This document shows positions 27,249 through 35,082 of a stretch of DNA of 35,082 bases, piece after piece. Position numbers and translations under genes: made by a program. The notes beneath the pieces are model-generated. The model searched no databases. It was not told the origin of the DNA and worked only from the letters and a program-made list of their open reading frames with translations. The first letter of the stretch is position 1. The number at the start of each line of letters is the position of its first letter. The DNA is from Erysipelotrichia bacterium (GTDB lineage Bacteria; Bacillota_I; Bacilli_A; RFN20; CAG-826), in NCBI GenBank assembly GCA_012522695.1, contig JAAYJX010000038.1, positions 1 to 35,082 on the forward strand, written 5' to 3'.

Positions 27249-28547
27249 TTAAAATAACCCAATAATATCCTTTATCGTAATTAAAATCATTAAACCAAAT
27301 AATAAAATTAAACCAATTGTTGAAATAATATTTTTAACTTTATCAGGCACTTTTTTACGACTAACACCTTCAATTAGTGTTACTAATAATTGCCAACCAT
27401 CTAAACCTGGAAACGGAAGTAAATTAAAAATTGCTAAGTTAACAGAAATTAATCCCCATAAAAAGATATATGTCGCAAAACCATAGTCTGCTAATATAGT
27501 CGAGGAAGTTGAAAAAATCCCAACAACACCAGAAACTTCTCCCTTTCCAACAAATAACGAACCAAGTCCTTTAACAATTGCGGTATTTGCATAAGAAAAA
27601 TCACCCCATGTATCTTTGACAACTTCTTTAAAAGTTCGATGTGATTTTAAAAAGGTGAACCCTAAACCTGTTTCTTTAAATGCTAAAGGCTTATTTAAAC
27701 CAGGTGAATAAACTTCAAGAGTTAAATCATGAACACTAATTTCACTTCCCTCACTTCGATCTTTTCTTGCCCTTAAAGATATATCGATTTTATCACCAAT
27801 AAGAAATAAAGGGTCTTCAAGGTCATTTACAACATGGCCTTTGGCCATATTAGGAAGATTTTTTAATTTTCCTTCAAGAATTAATTTATGATATGCATTA
27901 TTTTCGTCTAGTTGATCAGGGAGAACTTTCGCTTCATAAAAAGTTAAGCCATCTTCAAATTTAGGAGTATTTTTAACTTTATTAGGGACGAATCCTAAAA
28001 CGTAAGTATTTTCTTTAATAATGACTTCACTATCAACAATTAAAGTCGTGCCACTATCTCCTTCTAAATATTTAACGTAGCCCATTTGATAGTTGCTTAA
28101 AAGACCACTTTCTGATGCTAAAGAATTTTCACTCACAAGCGTTTGTCCATCAAATTGATAAAAGGGAAGGGTGTTAGAAATTAAAAATAAAACCATCCCT
28201 AAAACCATATTTAAAATTATACCAGCTGACAAAACGATAGCTTTTTTCCATTTTTTAATACCTTCTAAACTTCTTTCGGGACCAACTTCAACACCTTGAG
28301 GTAAAACAGCTCCTTCGCCATACATCATGACATAGCCGCCTAAGGGGATTAATCCGAGCGAATAAGTCGTCTCGCGACCTGGCTTTTTATATTTAAAAAG
28401 TTTTGGACCAAAGCCAATAGAAAATTCCATACAATAAACATTAAATAATTTAGCGGTCATAAGGTGTCCTAACTCGTGAATAGTAATTAAAACACCTAAT
28501 GAAACTAAAAATAAAACGAGATTTAAAATAAAATTTAAGACGTCCAT
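27249..28547 (-). CDS. rseP: Site-2 protease family zinc metalloprotease (RseP/RasP)
   Basis: 432 aa; HELGH active-site motif near N-terminus, LPFPGLDGWQ near C-terminus; synteny. Confidence 0.92.
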   Translation of the reverse strand: MDVLNFILNLVLFLVSLGVLITIHELGHLMTAKLFNVYCMEFSIGFGPKLFKYKKPGRETTYSLGLIPLGGYVMMYGEGAVLPQGVEVGPERSLEGIKKWKKAIVLSAGIILNMVLGMVLFLISNTLPFYQFDGQTLVSENSLASESGLLSNYQMGYVKYLEGDSGTTLIVDSEVIIKENTYVLGFVPNKVKNTPKFEDGLTFYEAKVLPDQLDENNAYHKLILEGKLKNLPNMAKGHVVNDLEDPLFLIGDKIDISLRARKDRSEGSEISVHDLTLEVYSPGLNKPLAFKETGLGFTFLKSHRTFKEVVKDTWGDFSYANTAIVKGLGSLFVGKGEVSGVVGIFSTSSTILADYGFATYIFLWGLISVNLAIFNLLPFPGLDGWQLLVTLIEGVSRKKVPDKVKNIISTIGLILLFGLMILITIKDIIGLF

Positions 28548-28551
28548 AGTT

Positions 28552-29694
28552 CTACCTAATCCTCTTTCTTAAATACGCTCGTGTTTTTGCATCAGCATTT
28601 AAAACATTGCGAATCGTTTGTTTACGAATTTTTGTTTGATTTAATCGTTTTTTAATAATTTGCGCAATATCTAAAAAGGCAATTTTATTATCTAAAAAAG
28701 CATAAACCGCCATTTCGTTTGCCGCATTAATAATGGCCGGGGCCGTTCCGCCCATTTGCAAAGCCTTTTTTGCTAAACCAACACATGGATATTTATTTTT
28801 ATCAAACTCACCGAAGTGATATTCTTTAAATTGTTTTAAATTAGCGACTTTTGTTAACTGATATTTTACTTGGCCCTCAAATAAGGCATAAGTAATTGGA
28901 TCACGCATATTTGGTTTACTAACATCAGCAATATAAGAATCGTCTTTTAATTGCACTAGTGAATGAACATGACTTTCATCGTGCATTAAAATATCAATTT
29001 TGTCTAATGGGTAATTAAATAAATAATATGCTTCTATAATTTCAAAGCCTTTATTCATCATCGTTGCTGAATCAATTGTAATTTTAGCACCCATTTGCCA
29101 TGTTGGATGTTTAAGAGCGTCTTTTGCCTTCACATTTTTTAATTGGTCATACGTATGTTTTCGAAACGCTCCACCTGAAGCTGTTAAAATAAGACGCTTA
29201 ACATTTTCTTCTTTAACTTTGTTTAAACACTTTGCTAAAGCAACATGCTCAGAATCAATTGGATATAACTTTCCGTAGCCTTTTAATAATAAGTTATTAA
29301 TAATTTCTCCACCGATAACGAGACTTTCTTTATTAGCTAAACATAACGTCAAACCTTTTTTTAAAGCCGTAATTGTTGGACGAAAACCAACAAAACCAAC
29401 TAAAGCATTAACGACAAGATCAACTTCGACATGTTTAATTAGTTTTAAAAGCCCTTCATCTCCACTAAAGAAAATAATATGAGGATATTGTTTTTTTAAA
29501 ACACTAACATATTCTTTGTGTTTAATACAAACGTGTGTCACTTTAGGATGTCTTCTTAAAATTTTTGAAACCATTTCAATTTTTTGCCCAACACTAAAAG
29601 CGACTAGTTCAAATTTATCTTGATGAATTGATAAAACATCAAGCGTTTGTTCGCCAATACTACCAGAAGCACCAAAAATCATTACTTTTTTCAT
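28552..29694 (-). CDS. dxr: 1-deoxy-D-xylulose-5-phosphate reductoisomerase
   Basis: MKKVMIFGASGSIGEQTLDVL, ANKESLVIGGE, PIDSEHVALAKCL, LTASGGAF, MGAKITIDSATMMNKGFEIIEA; start set to ATG 29694 rather than the TTG at 29709. Confidence 0.95.
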   Translation of the reverse strand: MKKVMIFGASGSIGEQTLDVLSIHQDKFELVAFSVGQKIEMVSKILRRHPKVTHVCIKHKEYVSVLKKQYPHIIFFSGDEGLLKLIKHVEVDLVVNALVGFVGFRPTITALKKGLTLCLANKESLVIGGEIINNLLLKGYGKLYPIDSEHVALAKCLNKVKEENVKRLILTASGGAFRKHTYDQLKNVKAKDALKHPTWQMGAKITIDSATMMNKGFEIIEAYYLFNYPLDKIDILMHDESHVHSLVQLKDDSYIADVSKPNMRDPITYALFEGQVKYQLTKVANLKQFKEYHFGEFDKNKYPCVGLAKKALQMGGTAPAIINAANEMAVYAFLDNKIAFLDIAQIIKKRLNQTKIRKQTIRNVLNADAKTRAYLRKRIR

Positions 29695-30722
29695 AAAAAG
29701 AAATCCCAACCGTTATTAATAAAAATAATAAGACTTGCTAAACCAATTGCCGCAAATAAAAACGAATCAAGACGATCTAAAATCCCGCCATGACCTTTTA
29801 ATAAGGAACCGAAGTCTTTTATTTCATAATGTCGTTTAATCGCACTAAAAGCAAAGTCACCTAAATTACCAATTAAAGGCATACCAAATGATAAAAGTAA
29901 AATCCAATACCACTCCTTAATTGTTAAAAAGGGAAGAATTGGTAAGCCAACTGCATCAACAACTAAAGCAAAAGAAGTTGAAACGAGTAAACTAACAAAA
30001 ATACCGCCAAAAAAGCCAGCCCAAGTTTTTTTCGGTGAAATCCGCGGATTAACCTTTTTATGGCCAAAATATAAACCAATAAAATAAGCACCAATATCAT
30101 TCAACACAACACCAAGAACTAAATAAATTAATAAAAACGAGCTGTGCAAATATTTAAATAACGGTGTTGATACGTCAATCGGATTAGTTAAACTATCAAA
30201 AGCAAATTTAGAATATGGATAATAACGCATAAACAAAAGTGATTGTGCCCCTAAAGCAACAACCGTTACCATCGTAAATAAATAAGTCGCATCTAAAATC
30301 GTAAATTTTTCATTCGCTAAAACAACGATAAAGAAAACGCCTGCTGCTACGGCAATAGCAATCGTTGAAAGGGAAAGTGTATCAAAACCTTTTTCAAGAC
30401 GAAAAACATAATCAGGACCCATCTCACGGGCAAGTACGACTTGATTTTTAATAAAAACCCAAAAGACCAAAGCGTAAATAATGATATAACTGAAGACGTA
30501 AATAAAAAGAGAAAATCTTCTTTTTCTTTCAACGGAAACGATTTCATGTGTACCAATCGCAATAACGATAAAAATTAAAGTAAAATAAAACCATCCACCA
30601 GTAAAAATCGTCGGTAGACAAATAAGAATTAAAACAAGTCCTGTCATAACTCTTGCTTTCATCGAAAGCTTTGTTTCTTTGGAAATTTCATTTGGCATTA
30701 AAGGTTTGTTACTTCTTTCCAT
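29691..30722 (-). CDS. cdsA: Phosphatidate cytidylyltransferase
   Basis: NPRISPKKTWAGFFGG, GNLGDFAFSAIKRHYEIKDFGSLLKGHGGILDRLDS signature; start set to ATG 30722 (GGAGG RBS) rather than TTG 30737. Confidence 0.95.
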   Translation of the reverse strand: MERSNKPLMPNEISKETKLSMKARVMTGLVLILICLPTIFTGGWFYFTLIFIVIAIGTHEIVSVERKRRFSLFIYVFSYIIIYALVFWVFIKNQVVLAREMGPDYVFRLEKGFDTLSLSTIAIAVAAGVFFIVVLANEKFTILDATYLFTMVTVVALGAQSLLFMRYYPYSKFAFDSLTNPIDVSTPLFKYLHSSFLLIYLVLGVVLNDIGAYFIGLYFGHKKVNPRISPKKTWAGFFGGIFVSLLVSTSFALVVDAVGLPILPFLTIKEWYWILLLSFGMPLIGNLGDFAFSAIKRHYEIKDFGSLLKGHGGILDRLDSFLFAAIGLASLIIFINNGWDFFL

Positions 30723-31461
30723 TTTCAAGTCCTCCAAAACGTCTTTCTCTTAAATCATATTGTCTAAAACATTCGATTAAATGCTCACGATTAAAATCAG
30801 GCCAATAAACTTTTGGAAAAATAAATTCACTATAAGCATTTTGCCATAACAAATAATTTGATAAACGATATTCACCACTCGTCCGAATCATTAAATCAAC
30901 ATTTGGTAAATTAGCCGTATACAAATGTTTTTCAATCGTTTCTAAAGTAATATCATCGATTTCTAATTTATTGTCTTTCACTTGTTGACTAATTTCTTTT
31001 GCTACTTTTAAAATTTCTTGTTGACCCCCATAATTAAGACAAATATTTAAAACATGTTTGTGACAGTCTTTTGTTGCTAAAAGGGCTTCTTTAATTGTTT
31101 TTTGTGTTTTTTTAGGTAAACCTAAGACATCGCCAGAAATAACTAAGCGTACACTTTTATTAATTAAAGTTTGAAGTTCGCGCTTAAAAAATTCTTCTAA
31201 GTAATTAAAAAGATGATTAATTTCAGCTTGCGGTCTCGACCAATTTTCGGTTGAAAAAGCATATAAAGAAGTGACTTCGATATTATATTCTAAACAAACA
31301 TTTAGGATATCGATAATAATTTCACAAGCTTGTTTATGGCCAAGGTGACGAGGGAGTGATCTTTTTTTAGCCCAACGTCCATTGCCATCCATAATAAAAG
31401 CAATATGTTTTAAAGGAGTTTTTAGTTTATAAGTTGTTTCTTTATTTACTTTAGGTGACAT
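30709..31461 (-). CDS. uppS: Isoprenyl transferase (undecaprenyl diphosphate synthase)
   Basis: HIAFIMDGNGRWAKKR, TSLYAFSTENWSRP, LMIRTSGEYRLSNYLLWQNAYSEF. Confidence 0.96.
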   Translation of the reverse strand: MSPKVNKETTYKLKTPLKHIAFIMDGNGRWAKKRSLPRHLGHKQACEIIIDILNVCLEYNIEVTSLYAFSTENWSRPQAEINHLFNYLEEFFKRELQTLINKSVRLVISGDVLGLPKKTQKTIKEALLATKDCHKHVLNICLNYGGQQEILKVAKEISQQVKDNKLEIDDITLETIEKHLYTANLPNVDLMIRTSGEYRLSNYLLWQNAYSEFIFPKVYWPDFNREHLIECFRQYDLRERRFGGLENGKK

Positions 31462-31544
31462 CTAATAAATTATATCTTAAAAACGCGTGCGTTTAAATAA
31501 AAATCACACAATCTTTTTTACAAAAAGAATTAGTGATGCCTATT

Positions 31545-32090
31545 TTAAAGCGACATTATTTCTTTTTCTTTAACTTGTAAAATTTCTTCGACTTTTTTTG
31601 TTGAATCGTCGGTCACTTTTTGAATATCAGCTTCAATACGTTTTCTTAAGTCATCACTATATTCATCTGAAGAACGTAATAAATCGATATATTCACGTCT
31701 AATATTGCGAATCGCAACTTTAGCATCTTCAGCATATACTTTTGCTTTTTTAGCTAAATCACGTCTTGTTTCTTCAGTTAAAGCTGGAATAATAAGACGA
31801 ACCTGATCACCATCGACAATTGGATTTATACTTAAATCGCTCGTATTAATCGCCGCGACAATTGCTTTTAAATCATTACGATCATAAGGCTTTACAATTA
31901 ATTGCCTTGGCTCAGGAACAGTAATTGAAGAAATTTGATTAAGGGGAATTTTATCACCATAATAGCTAACTTCGATTCGATCAAGTAGTTGAACATTAGC
32001 GCGACCAGTGCGCAAAGTATTGTAAGTTATCTTGAGATTTTGAAGAGTTTTCTCCATTCTTTCTAGTGCATCAAGGGCAAGTTCATCCAT
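31545..32090 (-). CDS. frr: Ribosome recycling factor
   Basis: 181 aa; LRTGRANVQLLDRIEVSYYG, full-length RRF. Confidence 0.97.
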   Translation of the reverse strand: MDELALDALERMEKTLQNLKITYNTLRTGRANVQLLDRIEVSYYGDKIPLNQISSITVPEPRQLIVKPYDRNDLKAIVAAINTSDLSINPIVDGDQVRLIIPALTEETRRDLAKKAKVYAEDAKVAIRNIRREYIDLLRSSDEYSDDLRKRIEADIQKVTDDSTKKVEEILQVKEKEIMSL

Positions 32091-32094
32091 TTTT

Positions 32095-32814
32095 TTATCC
32101 TCTTTTGACTATCGATCCGACTTTTTCGCCATCTAAAACACGGAGAAAATTTTTCGTGTCGGTCATATTAAAAACATGTATTACGATGTTTTGATATTGT
32201 ATCATAGCAACAGCTGTTTGGTCCATTACTTGCAAGTTTTTTGCCATTAATTCACTAAAGGTTATTTCAGGAATAAATTTTGCATCCTTATTAAGGCGTG
32301 GGTCAGAATCATATACTCCATCAACACCATTTTTAGCCATAAAAATAGCATCGGCTTCGATTTCAATTGCTCTTAATGTTGCTGTCGTATCAGTCGAGAA
32401 AAACGGATTCCCTGTTCCTCCAGCAAAAATAACAACACGTCCTTTTTCCATATGCGAAATTGCTCTTTTTTTAATATAAGGTTCGCTAACGGCTTTGACT
32501 TCTATCGCCGACATAACACGGCATTCTAAACCGGCTTGTTCAATCGCGCTTTGTAAAGCCAAAGAATTTATAATAGTTCCTAGCATTCCCATATAATCCG
32601 CTGTTGAACGTTCGATGCCAATTTGATTAGCAAGTTTTCCCCGCCAAATATTACCAGCACCAACGACAATTGCGATTTGAAGATTACGTTCATACATCGC
32701 CTTAATTGCATCAGCAACAATTTTTAAATATTTTGCATTTAAAATTAATTTATCTTTTTCGCCTAAGAGGGCTTCTCCAGATAATTTAACGAGAATTCTT
32801 TTATAGTTATTCAT
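32095..32814 (-). CDS. pyrH: UMP kinase
   Basis: 239 aa; YKRILVKLSGEALLG, VVGAGNIWRG, FAGGTGNPFFSTDTTATLRAIE. Confidence 0.97.
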   Translation of the reverse strand: MNNYKRILVKLSGEALLGEKDKLILNAKYLKIVADAIKAMYERNLQIAIVVGAGNIWRGKLANQIGIERSTADYMGMLGTIINSLALQSAIEQAGLECRVMSAIEVKAVSEPYIKKRAISHMEKGRVVIFAGGTGNPFFSTDTTATLRAIEIEADAIFMAKNGVDGVYDSDPRLNKDAKFIPEITFSELMAKNLQVMDQTAVAMIQYQNIVIHVFNMTDTKNFLRVLDGEKVGSIVKRG

Positions 32815-32830
32815 ATTTGGCTCCTTTTAT

Positions 32831-32856
32831 AAAAAAAACACTCATATATGAGTGTT
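32831..32856 (-). terminator. Palindromic intrinsic terminator/attenuator between tsf and pyrH
   Basis: AACACTCATATATGAGTGTT, a perfect 20-nt palindrome followed by a T-run on the minus strand. Confidence 0.7.
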
Positions 32857-32865
32857 AATTTTTAA

Positions 32866-33744
32866 TTATTTAATTTGTTCCATGACCTCTTCGGCAAAGT
32901 CACAGCATCTTTTTTCGATTCCTTCACCCGTTTCATAACGGACAAATTTTAGAACTTGATTATCATTTTCTTTAAGAACTTGTCCAACCTTTTTAGAATC
33001 ATCTCGGACGAATGATTGTTCTTCAAGAGTTGATTCACTTAATTGTTTTGAAACTTTTCCATTAATAATACCTTCTAAAATCTTTTCAGGTTTACCAGCT
33101 AATTTTTCATCATTTTTAGCAAGTTCGCGTGCGATATGTTTTTCTTGTTCAACCACACTAGCTGGAATATCTTTTTTGCTTATATAAATTGGACTCATCG
33201 CAGCAATGTGCATGGCTAAATTACGACCTAATTCTTCATCTTTTTTAGCTAAATGAACAAGAACAGAAACTTTTCCATTCATGTGAATATATGTCGATAA
33301 TCCTTCTTTTTCGTTAGCTTTAACAATTTCAAAACGACGGAAATCAATTTTTTCTCCAAGTGCGACAGTCGCATCAGTTAAAAGCCCGGCAACTAATTGT
33401 TTAGCCTCTTCTAAAGATTGAGAACCATTATGAAGAGTTGTTTTTGTAATTTCATCGACTAAAGAAATAAAGCGATCACCACGTGAAACAAAGTCCGTTT
33501 CACAATTTACTTCAACGACGATACCTTTGTGGCAACCTTCACAAACTGTTGCTTTAGTTAAACCTTCAGCAGCAATACGTCCAGCTTTTGTTGCAGCTTT
33601 AGCAATGCCTTTTTCTCTTAACCAAGAAATTGCTTTATCAACATCAAGATCGTTTTCTTCAAGTGCTTTTTTACAATCCATCATCCCAGCACCTGTTCTT
33701 TCACGTAATTCTTTAATTGCTTCAATTAATGTTTTTGAGGCCAT
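32866..33744 (-). CDS. tsf: Elongation factor Ts
   Basis: 292 aa; IKELRERTGAGMMDCKKALEE, VEVNCETDFVSRGD. Confidence 0.97.
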   Translation of the reverse strand: MASKTLIEAIKELRERTGAGMMDCKKALEENDLDVDKAISWLREKGIAKAATKAGRIAAEGLTKATVCEGCHKGIVVEVNCETDFVSRGDRFISLVDEITKTTLHNGSQSLEEAKQLVAGLLTDATVALGEKIDFRRFEIVKANEKEGLSTYIHMNGKVSVLVHLAKKDEELGRNLAMHIAAMSPIYISKKDIPASVVEQEKHIARELAKNDEKLAGKPEKILEGIINGKVSKQLSESTLEEQSFVRDDSKKVGQVLKENDNQVLKFVRYETGEGIEKRCCDFAEEVMEQIK

Positions 33745-33746
33745 AT

Positions 33747-34904
33747 TTATTCTCCTTCTTCTTCATCTTCTACTTTTGTAACTTTTTTTGCTACTTTTTT
33801 AACTTTTGGTTTTTCAACGACTTCTTCTTCAACAATTACGTCTGCTTCTTTTTTAACAACAGTTTCTTTTTTTGGCAAAGCTTTCTTTTTTGGTTTTTCT
33901 TCAACGCTTTCTTCAACTTCTAAACCTTCATCTTCTTCTTCACTAACTTCTTCTTTTACTTGATAACGTTGTCTTTTAGCTCTTAAGGCTTGCTGACGTT
34001 CATAATGCTCACGACGTGCTCTGCGCTGGGCACGAATACGCGCTAAACGTTCAGCGTTTTCTTTATCGGCTAAACGAACAGCATCTTTCATCGTTACTTC
34101 TTCTTCATCATCTTTTAAGTAAGCAACAATTGGGTCTCCGCCTTTAGCTTCAACAACAGCATCTGCCAATAAATTTATAATTAGTTGAATTGAACTTGGT
34201 GCGTCGTCATTTGCCGGAATTGGATAATCAATTAAATCCGGATCAGAATTTGTATCAACAATACCAAAAACAGGTATTTTTAATTTTCGTGCTTCTTTAA
34301 TAGCAATATGTTCAGTTTCACTATTAACGACGACTAAAGCTTGTGGTAAACGACGCATTTCTTTAATACCAGCTAGAGTTGTTGCTAATTTTGCTTTTTC
34401 TTTTCTTAAAAGAATTGCTTCTTTTTTTGGTAAACGATCAAGAACTCCATCACTATCATCACTTTCAAGTTGTTTTAAATAACGAATCCGACTCTCAATC
34501 GTTTTAAAATTTGTTAATGTTCCACCTAACCAACGATTAACAACATAAAAACTACCTGAGCGAGTAGCTTCACTAACAATTAATTCTTGGCTTAATTCTT
34601 TTGTGCCAACGAATAAAACTTTACCGCTATCGGCAACAATTTCTTTTAAGGCTGTGTAAGCTTCATTAATGCATTCAAGTGTTTTTGAAAGATCAATAAT
34701 ATAAATACCGTGACGATTGCCGTAAATATAACGGCCCATTTTCGGATTCCAACGTCTTGTTTGATGACCGAAGTGCACGCGTGCATCTAAGAGTCTTTTC
34801 ATTGTGACGATTGGTTGATTTGGATCATGGAGAAGAGCTTCCATGGTCGTTTCTTCTTCTTGTGTCGTTTCCTCTTCTAAAACGATTTTGTTTTCTTCAC
34901 TCAT
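33747..34904 (-). CDS. rpsB: 30S ribosomal protein S2 with N- and C-terminal extensions
   Basis: 385 aa; core MKRLLDARVHFGHQTRRWNPKMGRYIYGNRHGIYIIDL, RWLGGTLTNFKTI; long charged C-terminal tail. Confidence 0.97.
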   Translation of the reverse strand: MSEENKIVLEEETTQEEETTMEALLHDPNQPIVTMKRLLDARVHFGHQTRRWNPKMGRYIYGNRHGIYIIDLSKTLECINEAYTALKEIVADSGKVLFVGTKELSQELIVSEATRSGSFYVVNRWLGGTLTNFKTIESRIRYLKQLESDDSDGVLDRLPKKEAILLRKEKAKLATTLAGIKEMRRLPQALVVVNSETEHIAIKEARKLKIPVFGIVDTNSDPDLIDYPIPANDDAPSSIQLIINLLADAVVEAKGGDPIVAYLKDDEEEVTMKDAVRLADKENAERLARIRAQRRARREHYERQQALRAKRQRYQVKEEVSEEEDEGLEVEESVEEKPKKKALPKKETVVKKEADVIVEEEVVEKPKVKKVAKKVTKVEDEEEGE

Positions 34905-35026
34905 TAAGTGACCTCCAATTTGTTATGCCTCCACTACTTCGAACAACGTTCCCTTATAATTGTAATTATAAGACTAGGCCGTTGAATCCATAGTGTGTGT
35001 AATTAGCTCTTTAAGCGAGCCGGTTT

Positions 35027-35055
35027 ATTATAACACACGCGCATACCCTAGACAA
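35027..35055 (-). promoter_or_regulatory. Promoter of the rpsB-tsf operon
   Basis: Minus strand TTGTCT-17 bp-TATAAT with TGn extended -10. Confidence 0.75.
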
Positions 35056-35082
35056 GCGAAAAAAATAGCAAAGTCATCAAAT

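Noticed and set aside
33500-33560. CEGCH (CXXCH) motif in EF-Ts resembling a cytochrome c heme site
   Set aside because: Cytoplasmic elongation factor with no export signal; chance occurrence, although the Cys pair may be worth checking for metal binding.
33717-33923. Phe-rich + strand ORF MLQLMFLRPYLFSFFFIFYFCNFF
   Set aside because: Antisense of the Lys/Glu-rich S2 tail; composition artefact.
1-35082. CRISPR arrays, transposases, integrases, phage or defence genes
   Set aside because: None found: all long ORFs have metabolic, transport or housekeeping matches, and no spaced direct-repeat array is visible.

Overview
A 35 kb low-GC window, probably from a Mollicutes or deep-branching Bacilli relative. 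That placement is inferred from composition, gene content and synteny; no phylogeny was run. The standard code applies, because cdsA ends in TGA. Three blocks are visible. (1) 1-13.8 kb: a minus-strand maltodextrin/starch locus. It holds a truncated surface pullulanase (missed by the ORF track because it runs off the edge), a surface GH13 amylase lipoprotein, MalG/MalF/MalE-type ABC components, a MalK-type ATPase and an intracellular GH13 glucosidase. These are followed by tRNA-Arg(CCT), a Bcp-type peroxiredoxin and a MacB/FtsX-type ABC protein. (2) 13.9-22.5 kb: GH31 and GH3 glycosidases, then an M-box-like Mg2+ riboswitch with promoter and terminator, a possible 10-codon leader ORF, an MgtA-type P-ATPase, and galM on the opposite strand. 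(3) 22.7-35 kb: tRNA-Pro(CGG) and the conserved minus-strand cluster rpsB-tsf-pyrH-frr-uppS-cdsA-dxr-rseP-polC. The items most worth follow-up are a ~425-aa N-terminal extension on the MalF-type permease, a tandem TTTCGA-N6-TCGAAA motif (40-bp period) upstream of the GH13 glucosidase, the leader ORF between the M-box terminator and mgtA, a long charged extension of ribosomal protein S2, and several palindromes at gene boundaries in a locus with no visible transcription factor. I do not see a clearly new multi-gene system (no CRISPR, mobile element, defence island or phage).
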